From contig DATDEH010000072.1 in assembly GCA_036523395.1 (NCBI GenBank), positions 72,441-136,440 on the forward strand: DNA of 64,000 nucleotides, written 5' to 3'. Of this stretch, positions 8,273 through 17,017 are shown one piece after another. The stretch comes from Candidatus Limnocylindria bacterium (GTDB taxonomy: Bacteria; Chloroflexota; Limnocylindria; P2-11E). The position numbers were made by a program, and so were the translations under genes. Position 1 is the first letter of the stretch. Each line of letters begins with the position of its first letter. The notes under the pieces are model-generated. The model was not told the DNA's origin and did no database searches. It saw nothing but the letters and a program-made list of their open reading frames with translations.

Positions 8273-9444
8273 CTGTGTATCGCAGGGGGAGAATCCCCTG
8301 CAACCCCCCTCGTTTCCGCTGCTCTTCGGACGGCTTCTGTGGCGGCTTCGTCCATCGTCGTCTTCGAGACGAGCTTCGCGCCTTCGAGCAGCTTGCGACC
8401 CGCTTCGGCCTCGGTGCCCGAAAGCCGGATGACGAGCGGCACGCTCGGCGGGTGCGTCGTGATCACCGAGAGGATCCCCTTCGCCACTTCGTCGCCGCGC
8501 GTGATCCCGCCGAAGATGTTGATGAGGACGCTCTTCACCTTCGGGTTCGCGAGGACGATCTCGAGCGCCGAGCGCACGACGGATTCCTTCGCGCCACCGC
8601 CAACGTCGAGGAAGTTCGCGGCACGCCCGCCCGCCCGCTGGACCGCGTCGAGAGTCGCCATGACCAGGCCTGCGCCGTTGCCGATGATGCCGACGTCCCC
8701 GTCGAGCTGCACGAAGCTGAAGCCGAGCGCGCGGGCGCGCTCCTCGACCTCCTCGTCGGGTGAGATCTCCTTCCAGTCGCGAAGCTCGTTCTGCCGGAAG
8801 AGCGCGTTGTCGTCCATGTCGAGCTTCGCGTCGCCGGCCAGCACAGAGCCGTCCGTCTGGATGAAGAGGGGGTTGATCTCGACGAGCATCGCGTCGGTGC
8901 GCGCGTAAACGCCGTACAGCTTGATCGCGATCTCGGCGACCGCGTTCCGCTGCGCCGCTGGGACGCCGGCGTCGAAGCACAACGCGCGCGCTTGGTAGGG
9001 AAGCATTCCGACCAACGGGTCGGGCCATCCGCGTGCGATCTTCTCGGGCTCTTTCTCGGCGACCTCTTCGATGTCCATTCCTCCGACGGTCGAGAGCATC
9101 ACGACCGGGCGCCGCCGGTCGCGGTCGAGCGTGATGCCCAGGTAGAGCTCGCTCGCGATCTGCGCGCCACGCTCGACGTACACCTTGCGGACGCGCAGTC
9201 CTTTTATCTGCATGTGCAGGATCGTCGATGCGTGCTCGCGCGCCTCGGCCGGCGTCTTCGCGACCTTGATGCCGCCGGCCTTTCCGCGGCCGCCTGCGTG
9301 CACTTGCGCTTTCACGACAACGGTGCCGCCGAGGGCGCGCGCGGCCGCCTCCGCCTCCTCATGCGTCGTCGCGAGACGACCCTCGGGGATGGGGATGCCA
9401 GCGCGCGCGAGCAGCTGCTTCGCCTGGTACTCGTGGAGCTTCAC
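8269..9444 (-). CDS. sucC: Succinyl-CoA synthetase beta subunit
   Basis: A 391-residue protein beginning KLHEYQAKQLLARAGIPIPEG, the classic SucC N-terminus. It has an ATP-grasp domain (VVVKAQVHAGGRGKAGG) and a C-terminal CoA-ligase domain (INIFGGITRGDEVAKGI and VIRLSGTEAEAGRKLL). It supplies nucleotide binding for the synthetase. GTG at 9442-9444 is chosen because the family N-terminus begins there; the frame is open upstream without homology. First gene of sucCD. Only 31 bp lie between it and the divergent P-loop kinase start, so both promoters must be in or next to this gap. Confidence 0.96.
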   Translation of the reverse strand: MKLHEYQAKQLLARAGIPIPEGRLATTHEEAEAAARALGGTVVVKAQVHAGGRGKAGGIKVAKTPAEAREHASTILHMQIKGLRVRKVYVERGAQIASELYLGITLDRDRRRPVVMLSTVGGMDIEEVAEKEPEKIARGWPDPLVGMLPYQARALCFDAGVPAAQRNAVAEIAIKLYGVYARTDAMLVEINPLFIQTDGSVLAGDAKLDMDDNALFRQNELRDWKEISPDEEVEERARALGFSFVQLDGDVGIIGNGAGLVMATLDAVQRAGGRAANFLDVGGGAKESVVRSALEIVLANPKVKSVLINIFGGITRGDEVAKGILSVITTHPPSVPLVIRLSGTEAEAGRKLLEGAKLVSKTTMDEAATEAVRRAAETRGVAGDSPPAIHR

Positions 9445-9475
9445 TGAGGTCGCACCGAGGATATCGTCGCGCTCC

Positions 9476-10027
9476 GTGAGACGCGTTTCGGTCGTCGGTT
9501 CGACGGGCAGCGGCAAGACCACCTTCGCGCGTGAGCTGGCGTCGATCCTTGGCGTGCCGCACGTCGAGCTCGACGCACTCAACTGGGGACCGAACTGGAC
9601 CATGGTCGACGAGTTGCTCTTCCGTAGTCGCGTGGCTGCGGCGACGTCGCCGGACGCGTGGGTCGTCGACGGCAACTACGGAGGGCGCGGCGCACGGCGG
9701 ATCGTCTGGGGGCGTGCCGACACCGTCGTGTGGCTCGACCCGCCACTTCCGGTGATCCTCGCGCGCCTCTGGCGGCGGTCGGTCGGGCGCATCCGGTCGG
9801 GATACGTGCTCTGGGGCGGGAACCGCGAGACCTTCCGCAACACATTCCTCTCGCGCGAGTCGCTCTTCGTCTGGGCTTTGAAGACCTACCGCGGGCGCAG
9901 GCGGCTATACCTGCGAGAGCTCGCGCGGCCCGAACATGCTCACCTCCAGGTGCATCGGTTCGCGCGACCGACGGACGCGGAGCGCTGGCTTGCGACGCAA
10001 CGCCGGCTCGGCCCGCCGCGTATATAA
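9476..10027 (+). CDS. P-loop adenylate-kinase-like/FlaR-type protein
   Basis: The 183-residue product starts VRRVSVVGSTGSGKTTFAREL with a Walker A motif, and then LGVPHVELDALNWGPNW, which is typical of the family annotated as 'DNA topology modulation protein FlaR' or shikimate/adenylate-kinase-like ATPases. ADTVVWLDPPLP resembles the strand carrying the Walker B-like aspartate. The substrate is unknown; a small-molecule phosphotransferase is likely. Start GTG at 9476. It lies 6 bp before the membrane-protein gene at 10034 and probably shares its transcript. Confidence 0.8.
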   Translation: MRRVSVVGSTGSGKTTFARELASILGVPHVELDALNWGPNWTMVDELLFRSRVAAATSPDAWVVDGNYGGRGARRIVWGRADTVVWLDPPLPVILARLWRRSVGRIRSGYVLWGGNRETFRNTFLSRESLFVWALKTYRGRRRLYLRELARPEHAHLQVHRFARPTDAERWLATQRRLGPPRI

Positions 10028-10033
10028 GTATCG

Positions 10034-11065
10034 ATGGCGACCCTCACCGCGGCGCGATCGACCGCCCTCCCACGAGCCGGCGCGCTCGGGGTCAGGCTCG
10101 ACTGGCTGGTGCTCGCCGCAAGCGTGTGGCTCCTCGGCGGCTTGTACTGGGACGGCTGGGCTCACGGCTACGGCCTACCGGATTCGTTCTGGACCATCTG
10201 GCACGCCGCCTTCTATTCGGGATACGCCGCGTCGGCGACGGTGATCCTCGGGGCGATCGCGCGGGCCCGGCCGCAAGTGGCGAGCTGGCGCGCCGCGATC
10301 CCTGCCGGTTACGAAGCCGCGGTGGTCGGCGTCTTCGTGTTCGGTGTGGGCGGCGTATTCGACATGGCGTGGCACACGGTATTCGGCATCGAGCTGAGCA
10401 CCGATGCGCTGCTGAGCCCCAGTCACCTCATCCTCGGTCTCGGTATCGCGCTCATCGTCAGCGGCCCGCTGCTCGCGGCCTGGCGTCGCGGCGCCTCCGG
10501 CGGACTTGTGGCCCAGCTGCCGGCGGTCCTTTCGCTCACCGCGCTTCTGTCGCTCTTCACGTTCTTCTCACTCTTTGCCGGTCCGTACTCGACCGTGATC
10601 GGAGCTGGAGCGAAGCCGAACGAGACCACGCTGGTGCGGTCGCTACTTGGCATGTATCTGTTCAGCGCGCTCGTCGTCGGGCTCGCGCTCGTGGCACTTC
10701 GTCGAGGCACGCTTCCGATCGGCTCAATGACCGTGCTGCTCGGGCTCAACGGCGTCGCGATGATCCTCATGCGTGGTCACGCGGCGCTCGACGTTCAGGT
10801 GACGTTCGCGCTGGTCGCGATCGCAGCCGGCGCCATCGGTGACCTGCTCCTGTGGCGGCTACGGCCGTCGGATTCGCGGCCGTTCCAGCTTCACGTCTTC
10901 GCGTTCGTCCTGCCGGCCGGGTACCTTGCGATCTATCTCGCCGTGGTGGTGCTGCGCGTCGGCAGCGGCTGGACCGTGCCCGAGCACACCGGGATGGTCA
11001 CGCTGTGCGGCGTCGTTGGCCTGCTGGTCAGCTTCGTCGCCGCTCCGCGGCGAGCTATTCCGTAA
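10034..11065 (+). CDS. Polytopic membrane protein of unknown function
   Basis: This is a 343-residue protein with about nine hydrophobic segments (for example LDWLVLAASVWLLGGLYW and LILGLGIALIVSGPLLAAW). It has a conserved-looking polar motif in the membrane, DMAWHTVFGIE followed by LLSPSHLIL, with two His and acidic residues that could bind metal or heme. I do not recognise a named family. ATG start at 10034, 6 bp after the P-loop gene. It overlaps the convergent NTT-like gene by 11 bp. Confidence 0.75.
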   Translation: MATLTAARSTALPRAGALGVRLDWLVLAASVWLLGGLYWDGWAHGYGLPDSFWTIWHAAFYSGYAASATVILGAIARARPQVASWRAAIPAGYEAAVVGVFVFGVGGVFDMAWHTVFGIELSTDALLSPSHLILGLGIALIVSGPLLAAWRRGASGGLVAQLPAVLSLTALLSLFTFFSLFAGPYSTVIGAGAKPNETTLVRSLLGMYLFSALVVGLALVALRRGTLPIGSMTVLLGLNGVAMILMRGHAALDVQVTFALVAIAAGAIGDLLLWRLRPSDSRPFQLHVFAFVLPAGYLAIYLAVVVLRVGSGWTVPEHTGMVTLCGVVGLLVSFVAAPRRAIP

Positions 11066-12536
11066 CGTCCGCCGCGACCGCGAGGATCCCTTTGCGCGTC
11101 AGCGCGAGGCGCACGCCGTGTTCGACGTCGGCCGGCACGCGACCCCCAAGCGAACGCAGAACATCCTCAGGGACGGCGCCTCCCTCCGACGACAGCATGT
11201 CGGCGGCGTTGCGTCGTAGGTCCGGGTCGGGCGAGGTGAGGTTCTGCGCGATCCGACGGCCGAACAGCCGACGGGTATGCCACGCGTTGTATACGTACAC
11301 GAGCGAGAGCCCGGCGCCCGCGGCGAGCAGCGTCTGCACGTCGGAGTAGCGCAGACCGACGATGAGGGCGACCGCCGCGGCCATATTGCCGAAGGCGTTC
11401 ACGCCTCCGGACAGGAAGGCGCGCGCTCGTGGACGGATCGTGGCGGACACCTGGCTGTACACGAGCTCGCTGGCCGGACGGTGGAGCGCGGGGATCCAGA
11501 TGCGCTCGCCGAGCTGCAACGCGATACCGGTGACGAGGATCAGGCCGAAGTACGCGCCCGCGGCATACGTTCCCAGGTACCAGAGCGGAAGGAAGAACAG
11601 CACCCAGGCGATGCCGATGCGCCGGAGGAGTCCGCTGGTGATGAAGCTCTGGATCCCGAGGGCGACGAGTGAGGAGCTGGTGTAGACGGACGCATAGAGC
11701 TGGCTAAAGACGTCCTCGCGGTCGATCCCCGTGGCCTGCGCAGCCGACGACTGATCCAGACCCAGCAGGTACAGGAAGTTCGCGAACTGCATCAGGAAGT
11801 ACCAAAAGAAGACCCCGACGCCGAACGTGCGAAGCAGGTTGTCCGACGTGACGGTGCGGTAGCCGTCGACCGACTCGCGGGTCGTCGCCCGCAGGCCCTG
11901 CGGCCGCTCTTTCGCCTCGACGTGGCCGGAGCGCCCTTCGGGGAGTCCGCGATATAGCACGAGCGCGATGAAGCACACGAAGAACCCCACTGCCTGCGCG
12001 CCGATGAAATTCTCCGCGTGGATGACCGGAGCGATCGCGGCGCCGACGATGCCGCCGATGATCTTCCCCACGAGGACCGAACCCGCGAAGAAGGGAAAGA
12101 GACGACGCGACTGTTCGGAGTCGTACAGGTTGCCGGCGTAGACCCAGAAGAGGATGTAGATGGTCTCCTTGACGCCATGCGCGAACACATACGAGATCGG
12201 CTGGATGATGTTCCCGATCGAATTAAAGGAGATCGCATATTGGATCCCGACCGACGCGACGGTGACGGCCGCGACATAGAGGAGGAGCATCGTGCGGCGA
12301 CGCATGCGATCGATGAAGAAGAAGATGAGCGCGGAGACCGCGAGCATCGCGATCGGCGTGATGATGTACATCCAGGGGACGTTCTGGACGCCGTAGCGTT
12401 TCACGAAGAGGGCGTCGGCTCCGAGCTTTCCGACCCAGTCGGCACCGACCATGACCGTGAGCAGGAAGTACAGGAAGAGGGCGAGGCCCCATTCGCCGCG
12501 CCGCAGGGGCATCGCGTCCCGCAGTAGCCGTCGCAT
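11055..12536 (-). CDS. NTT/MFS-type carrier (ATP:ADP-translocase-like) with C-terminal HEAT-like tail
   Basis: A 493-residue protein with about 11-12 transmembrane helices (LALFLYFLLTVMVGADWVGK, IITPIAMLAVSALIFFF). The overall arrangement, including the segments FKRYGVQN-like VKRYGVQNVPW and HGVKETIYILFWVYAGNLYD, resembles the Npt1/Npt2 nucleotide-transporter family found in many free-living bacteria. The last 60 residues (DPDLRRNAADMLSSEGG) look like a single HEAT-type repeat, as seen in related proteins. The transported substrate is unknown. ATG start at 12534-12536. Confidence 0.72.
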   Translation of the reverse strand: MRRLLRDAMPLRRGEWGLALFLYFLLTVMVGADWVGKLGADALFVKRYGVQNVPWMYIITPIAMLAVSALIFFFIDRMRRRTMLLLYVAAVTVASVGIQYAISFNSIGNIIQPISYVFAHGVKETIYILFWVYAGNLYDSEQSRRLFPFFAGSVLVGKIIGGIVGAAIAPVIHAENFIGAQAVGFFVCFIALVLYRGLPEGRSGHVEAKERPQGLRATTRESVDGYRTVTSDNLLRTFGVGVFFWYFLMQFANFLYLLGLDQSSAAQATGIDREDVFSQLYASVYTSSSLVALGIQSFITSGLLRRIGIAWVLFFLPLWYLGTYAAGAYFGLILVTGIALQLGERIWIPALHRPASELVYSQVSATIRPRARAFLSGGVNAFGNMAAAVALIVGLRYSDVQTLLAAGAGLSLVYVYNAWHTRRLFGRRIAQNLTSPDPDLRRNAADMLSSEGGAVPEDVLRSLGGRVPADVEHGVRLALTRKGILAVAADVTE

Positions 12537-12566
12537 GACTGTCAGGCTACGCGAGTCAGGTCGGAG

Positions 12567-13559
12567 CTAGGAGGCGGCGGTCTTCGCGCGCGTGCGGCCA
12601 AGGCGACAACCCGTGTCGGCGAGATCGAGCGAGAGCCAGTCCTCGCCGACCTTCGCTTGGAACCCGTACGGCGAAGGCTTGCCCGCATCGATGGCGGCGA
12701 CGACGTCATTCGGGACCCCGACCACGACCCACGCGACGCCGGGACCTGCGTGCTCATCGGTCGGCGCGTGTCCCTTGTCGCCGGGCGCGAGCGGGATGCA
12801 GAGCCGCGTCTCGATGACGTTCTCATTGGTGTCGATGACGCGGACCGCGGCTGGTGCGAGCTCAGCGGTGCCGCCCTGGAGCTGCATCCAGTGACGATCG
12901 CCGTCGGCGTGGATGCAGAAGCGGAACGGGACCTTCGGGAGCAGACGCGGCGTCGGAAGCGGGGCCGTGACGGTCTGGGCAGCCGACACGCGCGTCGGCG
13001 CGATCGGCCGGATCGAGGGAGCAGGAGGACGGATGCCAGGAATGCTCGGCGTGATCGCCATACCCGACGGTGGCACGATCGAGCGCACCGCGGTCACGAT
13101 CTTCTCGGCCGCCTCGTGCAGCGCGTGGTGCCCGCCGAGCATGCTCGCTCCGTATGAGAGCTCGAGCGTCGCGCGGCCGACCTCGCCGAGCGGGAGCATG
13201 AATTCGATGTAGCGCGCGTACTCATCAGCCGCGCCGTCGATGTCGCCGCCACTCGCGAGCGTCGCGGCAAGACGGCGATGCGATGCGAGGTCGGTCGGAT
13301 CGATCGCGACGGCGGACCAAAGGAGTGCCATCGCGGCGACGCGGTTCCCGGCCTGGATCATCATCGCGGCGCCGTCCTTCAGCGCCTCGAGGTCGCTGCG
13401 GTTGGGTCCGCTATTGGGCGAGCCGAGCTCGACCTCCGCTACGGGGTCGGTCGCTCCACGGTTCGCAAGACGGGTGTCATCGTCCACGTCAGGAAGTGTG
13501 GTCCCGCTAAACAAGAGCAGCGCCCCCCGGTCGGGGGAAGACGACTCCCCCGCAGGCAT
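12567..13559 (-). CDS. TPR-like protein of unknown function
   Basis: Up to 330 residues. The middle (about 50-150) has alternating small and hydrophobic helices typical of TPR-like repeats (AGNRVAAMALLWSAVAIDP and RRLAATLASGGDIDGAADEY). A Pro/Ile-rich linker follows, then a beta-rich C-terminal domain of about 120 residues (FRFCIHADGDRHWMQLQGG). No signal peptide or membrane segment. The start is unsure: ATG at 13559 gives an acidic N-terminus, while an in-frame GTG about 27 codons in is also possible. It lies 2 bp downstream of DUF402, so the two may be one unit. No catalytic motif recognised. Confidence 0.65.
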   Translation of the reverse strand: MPAGESSSPDRGALLLFSGTTLPDVDDDTRLANRGATDPVAEVELGSPNSGPNRSDLEALKDGAAMMIQAGNRVAAMALLWSAVAIDPTDLASHRRLAATLASGGDIDGAADEYARYIEFMLPLGEVGRATLELSYGASMLGGHHALHEAAEKIVTAVRSIVPPSGMAITPSIPGIRPPAPSIRPIAPTRVSAAQTVTAPLPTPRLLPKVPFRFCIHADGDRHWMQLQGGTAELAPAAVRVIDTNENVIETRLCIPLAPGDKGHAPTDEHAGPGVAWVVVGVPNDVVAAIDAGKPSPYGFQAKVGEDWLSLDLADTGCRLGRTRAKTAAS

Positions 13560-13561
13560 GG

Positions 13562-14059
13562 TCAGGCCGTCAATAGGGCGCGCGTCTCTCGTTCGATCTC
13601 GGCTGTCAGCCGGCGGGGACCGGACGCGATCGCCTCGAGCGCGCGCGCGATGTGGATGCGCCGCGCCGGCTCGAGGTCGGGCGGAAGCTCCTCCTCATCG
13701 AGGATGATCGTCTCGCCCGTTGGTCGTAGGAGCACGTCGACGACGAGGTCGGTATAGGCGACGACGTCCTCATCGATGACCGTGTCGCTCGCGACGTTGC
13801 AGTAATACGCGATCGTTCGTGAGCCATCCAGCCAGTGATAGACGTTGTACGGACGGTCGATCCAGTAATGCGCGATCGTGATCTGACCCGGCCGAAGCAC
13901 GATCCCGGTGTCAGCGATGACCCACTCGCGGTCCATCGCGTACCGCAGCACCGCATGACGACCGACCTCGAGCGACAACGCCTCGCAGCGATAGTCGCTG
14001 ACCGATCCGTCGAGGCGGGTCTTCCGTTCGATCGTCGCTCTGCTCGTTTGACGCGCCAT
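13562..14059 (-). CDS. DUF402 family protein (Ntdp/FomD-like fold)
   Basis: This 165-residue protein has the DUF402 pattern: an aromatic core RPYNVYHWLDGSRTIAYYCN followed by acidic residues (DEDVVAYTDLVVDVLL and ILDEEEL) that in this fold bind divalent metal. Characterised relatives hydrolyse nucleoside di- or triphosphates or nucleotidyl esters. ATG at 14057-14059. It is divergent from the Fe-S oxidoreductase at 14085, leaving 25 bp between starts. Role in this organism unknown. Confidence 0.82.
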   Translation of the reverse strand: MARQTSRATIERKTRLDGSVSDYRCEALSLEVGRHAVLRYAMDREWVIADTGIVLRPGQITIAHYWIDRPYNVYHWLDGSRTIAYYCNVASDTVIDEDVVAYTDLVVDVLLRPTGETIILDEEELPPDLEPARRIHIARALEAIASGPRRLTAEIERETRALLTA

Positions 14060-14084
14060 GTGCCGTCGGTAGCATGAGCCACGC

Positions 14085-16076
14085 GTGAGAGAGCTGTACC
14101 AGGTGGTTGAGGTCGGGCCGTCCTGGTACCAGGACAACATCCCGTGCCAGGAAGCCTGTCCCGTGAAGACCAACTGCCGCGGCTACCTCAATCTCGCGGC
14201 TGCGGGCGAGTTCGAGAAGGCGTGGGAGCTCGCTCTCGACCCGAATCCCATGGCATCGATCTGCGGCTCGGTGTGCGCCGCGCCGTGCGAGACCGCGTGC
14301 CGGCGCAAAGAGGTCGACAAGCCGCTCTCGATCCGTTACGTGAAGAAGTTCCTGTCCGACTGGACGCACGACAACATTCGCGTCGATGGGCGCGCGTACA
14401 CACAGCCGCCACCGCCGGTCATCGGCCCGCCGCGCGGGCGCGTTGCGGTCGTCGGCGCCGGATGCGCGGGCCTCTCGGCGGCGAGCGATCTCGCGAAGCT
14501 TGGGTTCGGCGTCACGGTGCTCGACGCACTCGATCAGGCGGGCGGCACCGCACTCGCGGGCGTGCCGCCGTTCCGTCTGCCGCGCGAGGTCATCGACCGG
14601 GACATCAATGGGATCGTCAACGAGAACGTCGAGCTGCGTCTCTCGACGTACGTCGGTCGCGATGTGACGCTGCGGCAGCTGCACGATGAATACGACGCCG
14701 TGCTCGTGACCGCCGGTTGCTTCGAACCGAACTATCCGGCGGAGATCAAGAACCTCGACGCCGACGGCGTGATGGCCGGTATCGTCTTCCTCGAGCGTGC
14801 GTATCGCGGTCGGCCCGTCGAGGTGGGGAAGAACGTCGTGGTCCTCGGCGGCGGCTACACAGCGATGGACTGCGCCTCGACCTCGTGGCGGCTCGGCGCC
14901 GACAACGTATCGATCGTCTACCGCCGGGGTCGCGACGAGATGGTCGTCGACGAGGAAGAGCTCACCGAGACCGAGCGCGAGGGCATCCACTTCGTGTATC
15001 TCGCGTCGCCTGTCGAGATCCTCACAACGGAGTGGGGGCACGCGCGCGGCGTGCGCTTCGTCCGCAATAAGCTCGGCGAGCCGGACAAGAGTGGACGCCG
15101 CAGCCCTGAGCCGATCGCCGGCTCCGAGTTCGACGTTCCGTGCGAGACCGTCCTTCTTGCCCTGAGCCAGAACCCCGACACGACCTGGCTCGCCGACATC
15201 CCCGAGTTCCGCGTCAAGCGTTACCGCGACCTGAAGATCGACCCGGAGACGTATCAGACATCGGTGCCGAAGATCTTCATGGCCGGCGACTACCGCGAAG
15301 GACCGTCGACGATCATCGCGGCGGTGGCCGATGGACGGTCCGCGGCCCAGCAGGTCGCGAGATTCCTCGATCCGATCGCCTCCGCCGTGAACGTGCCCGA
15401 GTACCACGAGATCGTGACGCTGCGACGCTCGAGTACGCCAGACAACACCGGCCAGATCGCCGGCGAGGGCGAGCTCGCGCGCATCTACCACAACATGTCG
15501 GTGGACTACGACCGCATCCCCCGTCAGGAGATGCCCAAGCTCGCCAAGAAGGAACGCCGCGGCCTGTTCCTCGAAGTGAATCAGGGTTACGAGCAGGCGC
15601 AGGCGATCGCGGAGTCGGACCGCTGCCTCAAGTGCAACTTCAATATCGAGATCATCGGCGAGCTGTGCATCATCTGTGGCGGCTGCGTCGACGTCTGTCC
15701 GATGGACGTGATCCACATGGTCGACATATCGGACGTAGTCGATGACGGCGCGATCCCCGCGGTAGGCGAGGCGAAGAAGTGGGGGCAGGGTGTCGCATTC
15801 TTCCTCGATGAGACCGCCTGCATCCGCTGCGCCCTCTGCGTCATCCGCTGCCCGACCGACGCGATCACGATGAACCGCTACGGCGCGGTCATGCCCGCCG
15901 TTGGCAAGACGCTACCGAAGGAGTCCATCGACGACGAGGTCCACCTCGACCTCACGGTCGGCGGCGGAAGGGCGATCCGCCCGCTTCCTATGTACGATCC
16001 CGCCCGCGCGTCCGGATACAAGAACGCGCACAACGGCCATCCGATGACAGAACCACGGAAGGAGCACGTTCACTAG
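14085..16076 (+). CDS. Glutamate-synthase-small-subunit-like NAD(P)/FAD oxidoreductase with N- and C-terminal Fe-S domains
   Basis: 663 residues in three parts. Residues about 1-110 form a Cys-rich Fer4_20-type domain (CQEACPVKTNC, CGSVCAAPCETAC). Residues about 115-450 form a two-dinucleotide-domain flavoprotein (VAVVGAGCAGLSAASDLAKL for FAD, VVVLGGGYTAMDCAST for NAD(P)H). Residues about 500-620 carry two [4Fe-4S] motifs, CIICGGCVDVCPMDVIHM and CIRCALCVIRCPTDAITM. It heads the bc-complex operon and its stop is immediately followed by the cytochrome b start. It may pass electrons between NAD(P)H, ferredoxin and the quinone pool at the membrane. This coupling is inference; similar proteins occur beside bc complexes in other Chloroflexota. 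GTG start. Confidence 0.88.
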   Translation: MRELYQVVEVGPSWYQDNIPCQEACPVKTNCRGYLNLAAAGEFEKAWELALDPNPMASICGSVCAAPCETACRRKEVDKPLSIRYVKKFLSDWTHDNIRVDGRAYTQPPPPVIGPPRGRVAVVGAGCAGLSAASDLAKLGFGVTVLDALDQAGGTALAGVPPFRLPREVIDRDINGIVNENVELRLSTYVGRDVTLRQLHDEYDAVLVTAGCFEPNYPAEIKNLDADGVMAGIVFLERAYRGRPVEVGKNVVVLGGGYTAMDCASTSWRLGADNVSIVYRRGRDEMVVDEEELTETEREGIHFVYLASPVEILTTEWGHARGVRFVRNKLGEPDKSGRRSPEPIAGSEFDVPCETVLLALSQNPDTTWLADIPEFRVKRYRDLKIDPETYQTSVPKIFMAGDYREGPSTIIAAVADGRSAAQQVARFLDPIASAVNVPEYHEIVTLRRSSTPDNTGQIAGEGELARIYHNMSVDYDRIPRQEMPKLAKKERRGLFLEVNQGYEQAQAIAESDRCLKCNFNIEIIGELCIICGGCVDVCPMDVIHMVDISDVVDDGAIPAVGEAKKWGQGVAFFLDETACIRCALCVIRCPTDAITMNRYGAVMPAVGKTLPKESIDDEVHLDLTVGGGRAIRPLPMYDPARASGYKNAHNGHPMTEPRKEHVH

Positions 16077-16808
16077 ATGCTCGACATCCCGGTGCAGGTC
16101 TGGCAGCGCGTCAAGCAGGGCGTGCTCTGGAAGTCGCTCTTCCGCCACGGCTACCCGGACTCGCGGAAGAACCAGTCGCTCGCGGTGTTCACGAACGTGT
16201 TCCTCCACCTCCATCCGGTCAAGGTGCGGCGTCACGCGCTTGCGATCCCGTACACGTGGTGCATGGGCGGGCTCTCGTTCTTCCTGTTCCTCGTGCTCAC
16301 GCTGACCGGGACCCTGCTGATGTTCTATTACCGGCCCACGACCGAATGGGCGTACTCGGACATCAAGGACCTCGAGACGGTCGTCATCTTCGGACAGCTG
16401 CTGCGGAACATGCATCGCTGGGCGGCGCACGGCATGGTGATCACGGTCTTCCTCCACATGATCCGCGTCTTCTACACCGGGTCCTACAAACCGCCCCGTG
16501 AATTCAACTGGGTCGTCGGCACGCTGCTGTTCACCCTCACGATCCTCTTGTCATACACCGGCTATTTGTTGCCTTGGGATCAGCTGGCGCTGTGGGCCGT
16601 GACGGTGGGATACGAGATCGCCAGGGCAACCCCAGCCGTCGGCGACGAAGTGAGCTTCCTCATCTTCGGCGGCTACCAACTCGGGCCAAACGCATTGCTG
16701 CGCTTCTATGTGCTCCATGTCGTGGCGCTGCCTCTGGCAACCGGATTCCTGATCGCCATTCACTTCTGGCGCATCCGAAAAGACGGCGGGATCAGCGGCC
16801 CGCTATGA
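16077..16808 (+). CDS. qcrB: Cytochrome b6-like subunit of menaquinol:cytochrome c reductase
   Basis: 243 residues with four transmembrane helices, corresponding to the N-terminal half of cytochrome b. Heme ligands are visible in [23 protein letters not shown] (split here as NMHRWAAH and FLHM) and in [10 protein letters not shown] with [12 protein letters not shown]. Cys62 in [12 protein letters not shown] occupies the place of the b6f/Bacillus QcrB cysteine that binds the extra heme c. ATG directly after the TAG of the Fe-S flavoprotein, with GGAAGGAG upstream. Together with the subunit IV gene it forms the quinone sites in the inner membrane. The family's usual short b6 length (about 220) fits. 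Confidence 0.93.
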   Translation: MLDIPVQVWQRVKQGVLWKSLFRHGYPDSRKNQSLAVFTNVFLHLHPVKVRRHALAIPYTWCMGGLSFFLFLVLTLTGTLLMFYYRPTTEWAYSDIKDLETVVIFGQLLRNMHRWAAHGMVITVFLHMIRVFYTGSYKPPREFNWVVGTLLFTLTILLSYTGYLLPWDQLALWAVTVGYEIARATPAVGDEVSFLIFGGYQLGPNALLRFYVLHVVALPLATGFLIAIHFWRIRKDGGISGPL

Positions 16809-17017
16809 GCAGCGCCACGACGCGCCGAGCGCCACTCCTCGTGCAAGCGTTCGCGAGCTCAACGTCGCGCCGCACCTCTCGCTCGCTGCTGGCTACGCCG
16901 GCCCGCTATTCACGTAGCGCGCTCCGTTCGGGCCGGCTGGGCGCAGACGCTCGCTCGAGGAGCGCCGCGCCGTCGTCGCTCGCGACGCTTGCACTCGTCG
17001 TTGAGGCGCGACCGTGA
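16805..17017 (+). CDS. Possible 70-residue ORF spanning the palindromic repeat (doubtful)
   Basis: An ATG at 16805 overlaps the cytochrome b stop as ATGA, and the frame runs through repeat copy B to a TGA that overlaps the GTG of the subunit IV gene as GTGA. The predicted peptide is Ser/Arg/Ala-rich ([16 protein letters not shown]) and has no recognisable domain. Perfect stop/start overlaps at both ends suggest that translation through the repeat could keep the two cytochrome b genes coupled. Copy A can be read in the same frame (LLATPAR then [12 protein letters not shown]), but copy C has an extra G and loses it. The composition looks like translated repeat, so I doubt a functional protein. 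Confidence 0.25.
   Translation: MSSATTRRAPLLVQAFASSTSRRTSRSLLATPARYSRSALRSGRLGADARSRSAAPSSLATLALVVEARP
16829..17009 (+). repeat. Dispersed palindromic repeat, copy B, inside the bc operon
   Basis: An imperfect palindrome of about 180 bp fills the gap between the cytochrome b and subunit IV genes. The left arm starts GCGCCACTCCTCGTGCAAGC, and the right arm ends GCTTGCACTCGTCGTTGAGG. The inner arms are CTCGCTGCTGGCTACGCCGG and CCGGCTGGGCGCAGACGCTC. As RNA it would fold into a long hairpin between two co-transcribed cistrons. The core is nearly identical to copy A (546-645). It may affect mRNA processing, stability or the ratio of the two subunits; this is inference. Confidence 0.8.

Noticed and set aside
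7403-9028. SucD extended into a 541-residue protein
   Set aside because: The extra part is sucC read in a wrong frame; the GTGA overlap at 8269-8272 gives the true start.
13500-13560. Hairpin CCCCCGG/CGGGGG as a terminator
   Set aside because: It lies inside the N-terminal coding part of the TPR-like gene as annotated and is weak; it may matter only if the later GTG start is used.
13911-15716. A 601-codon minus-strand frame
   Set aside because: It is antisense to the Fe-S flavoprotein, whose motifs are unambiguous; the frame has only Arg/Val/Asp-rich shadow sequence.
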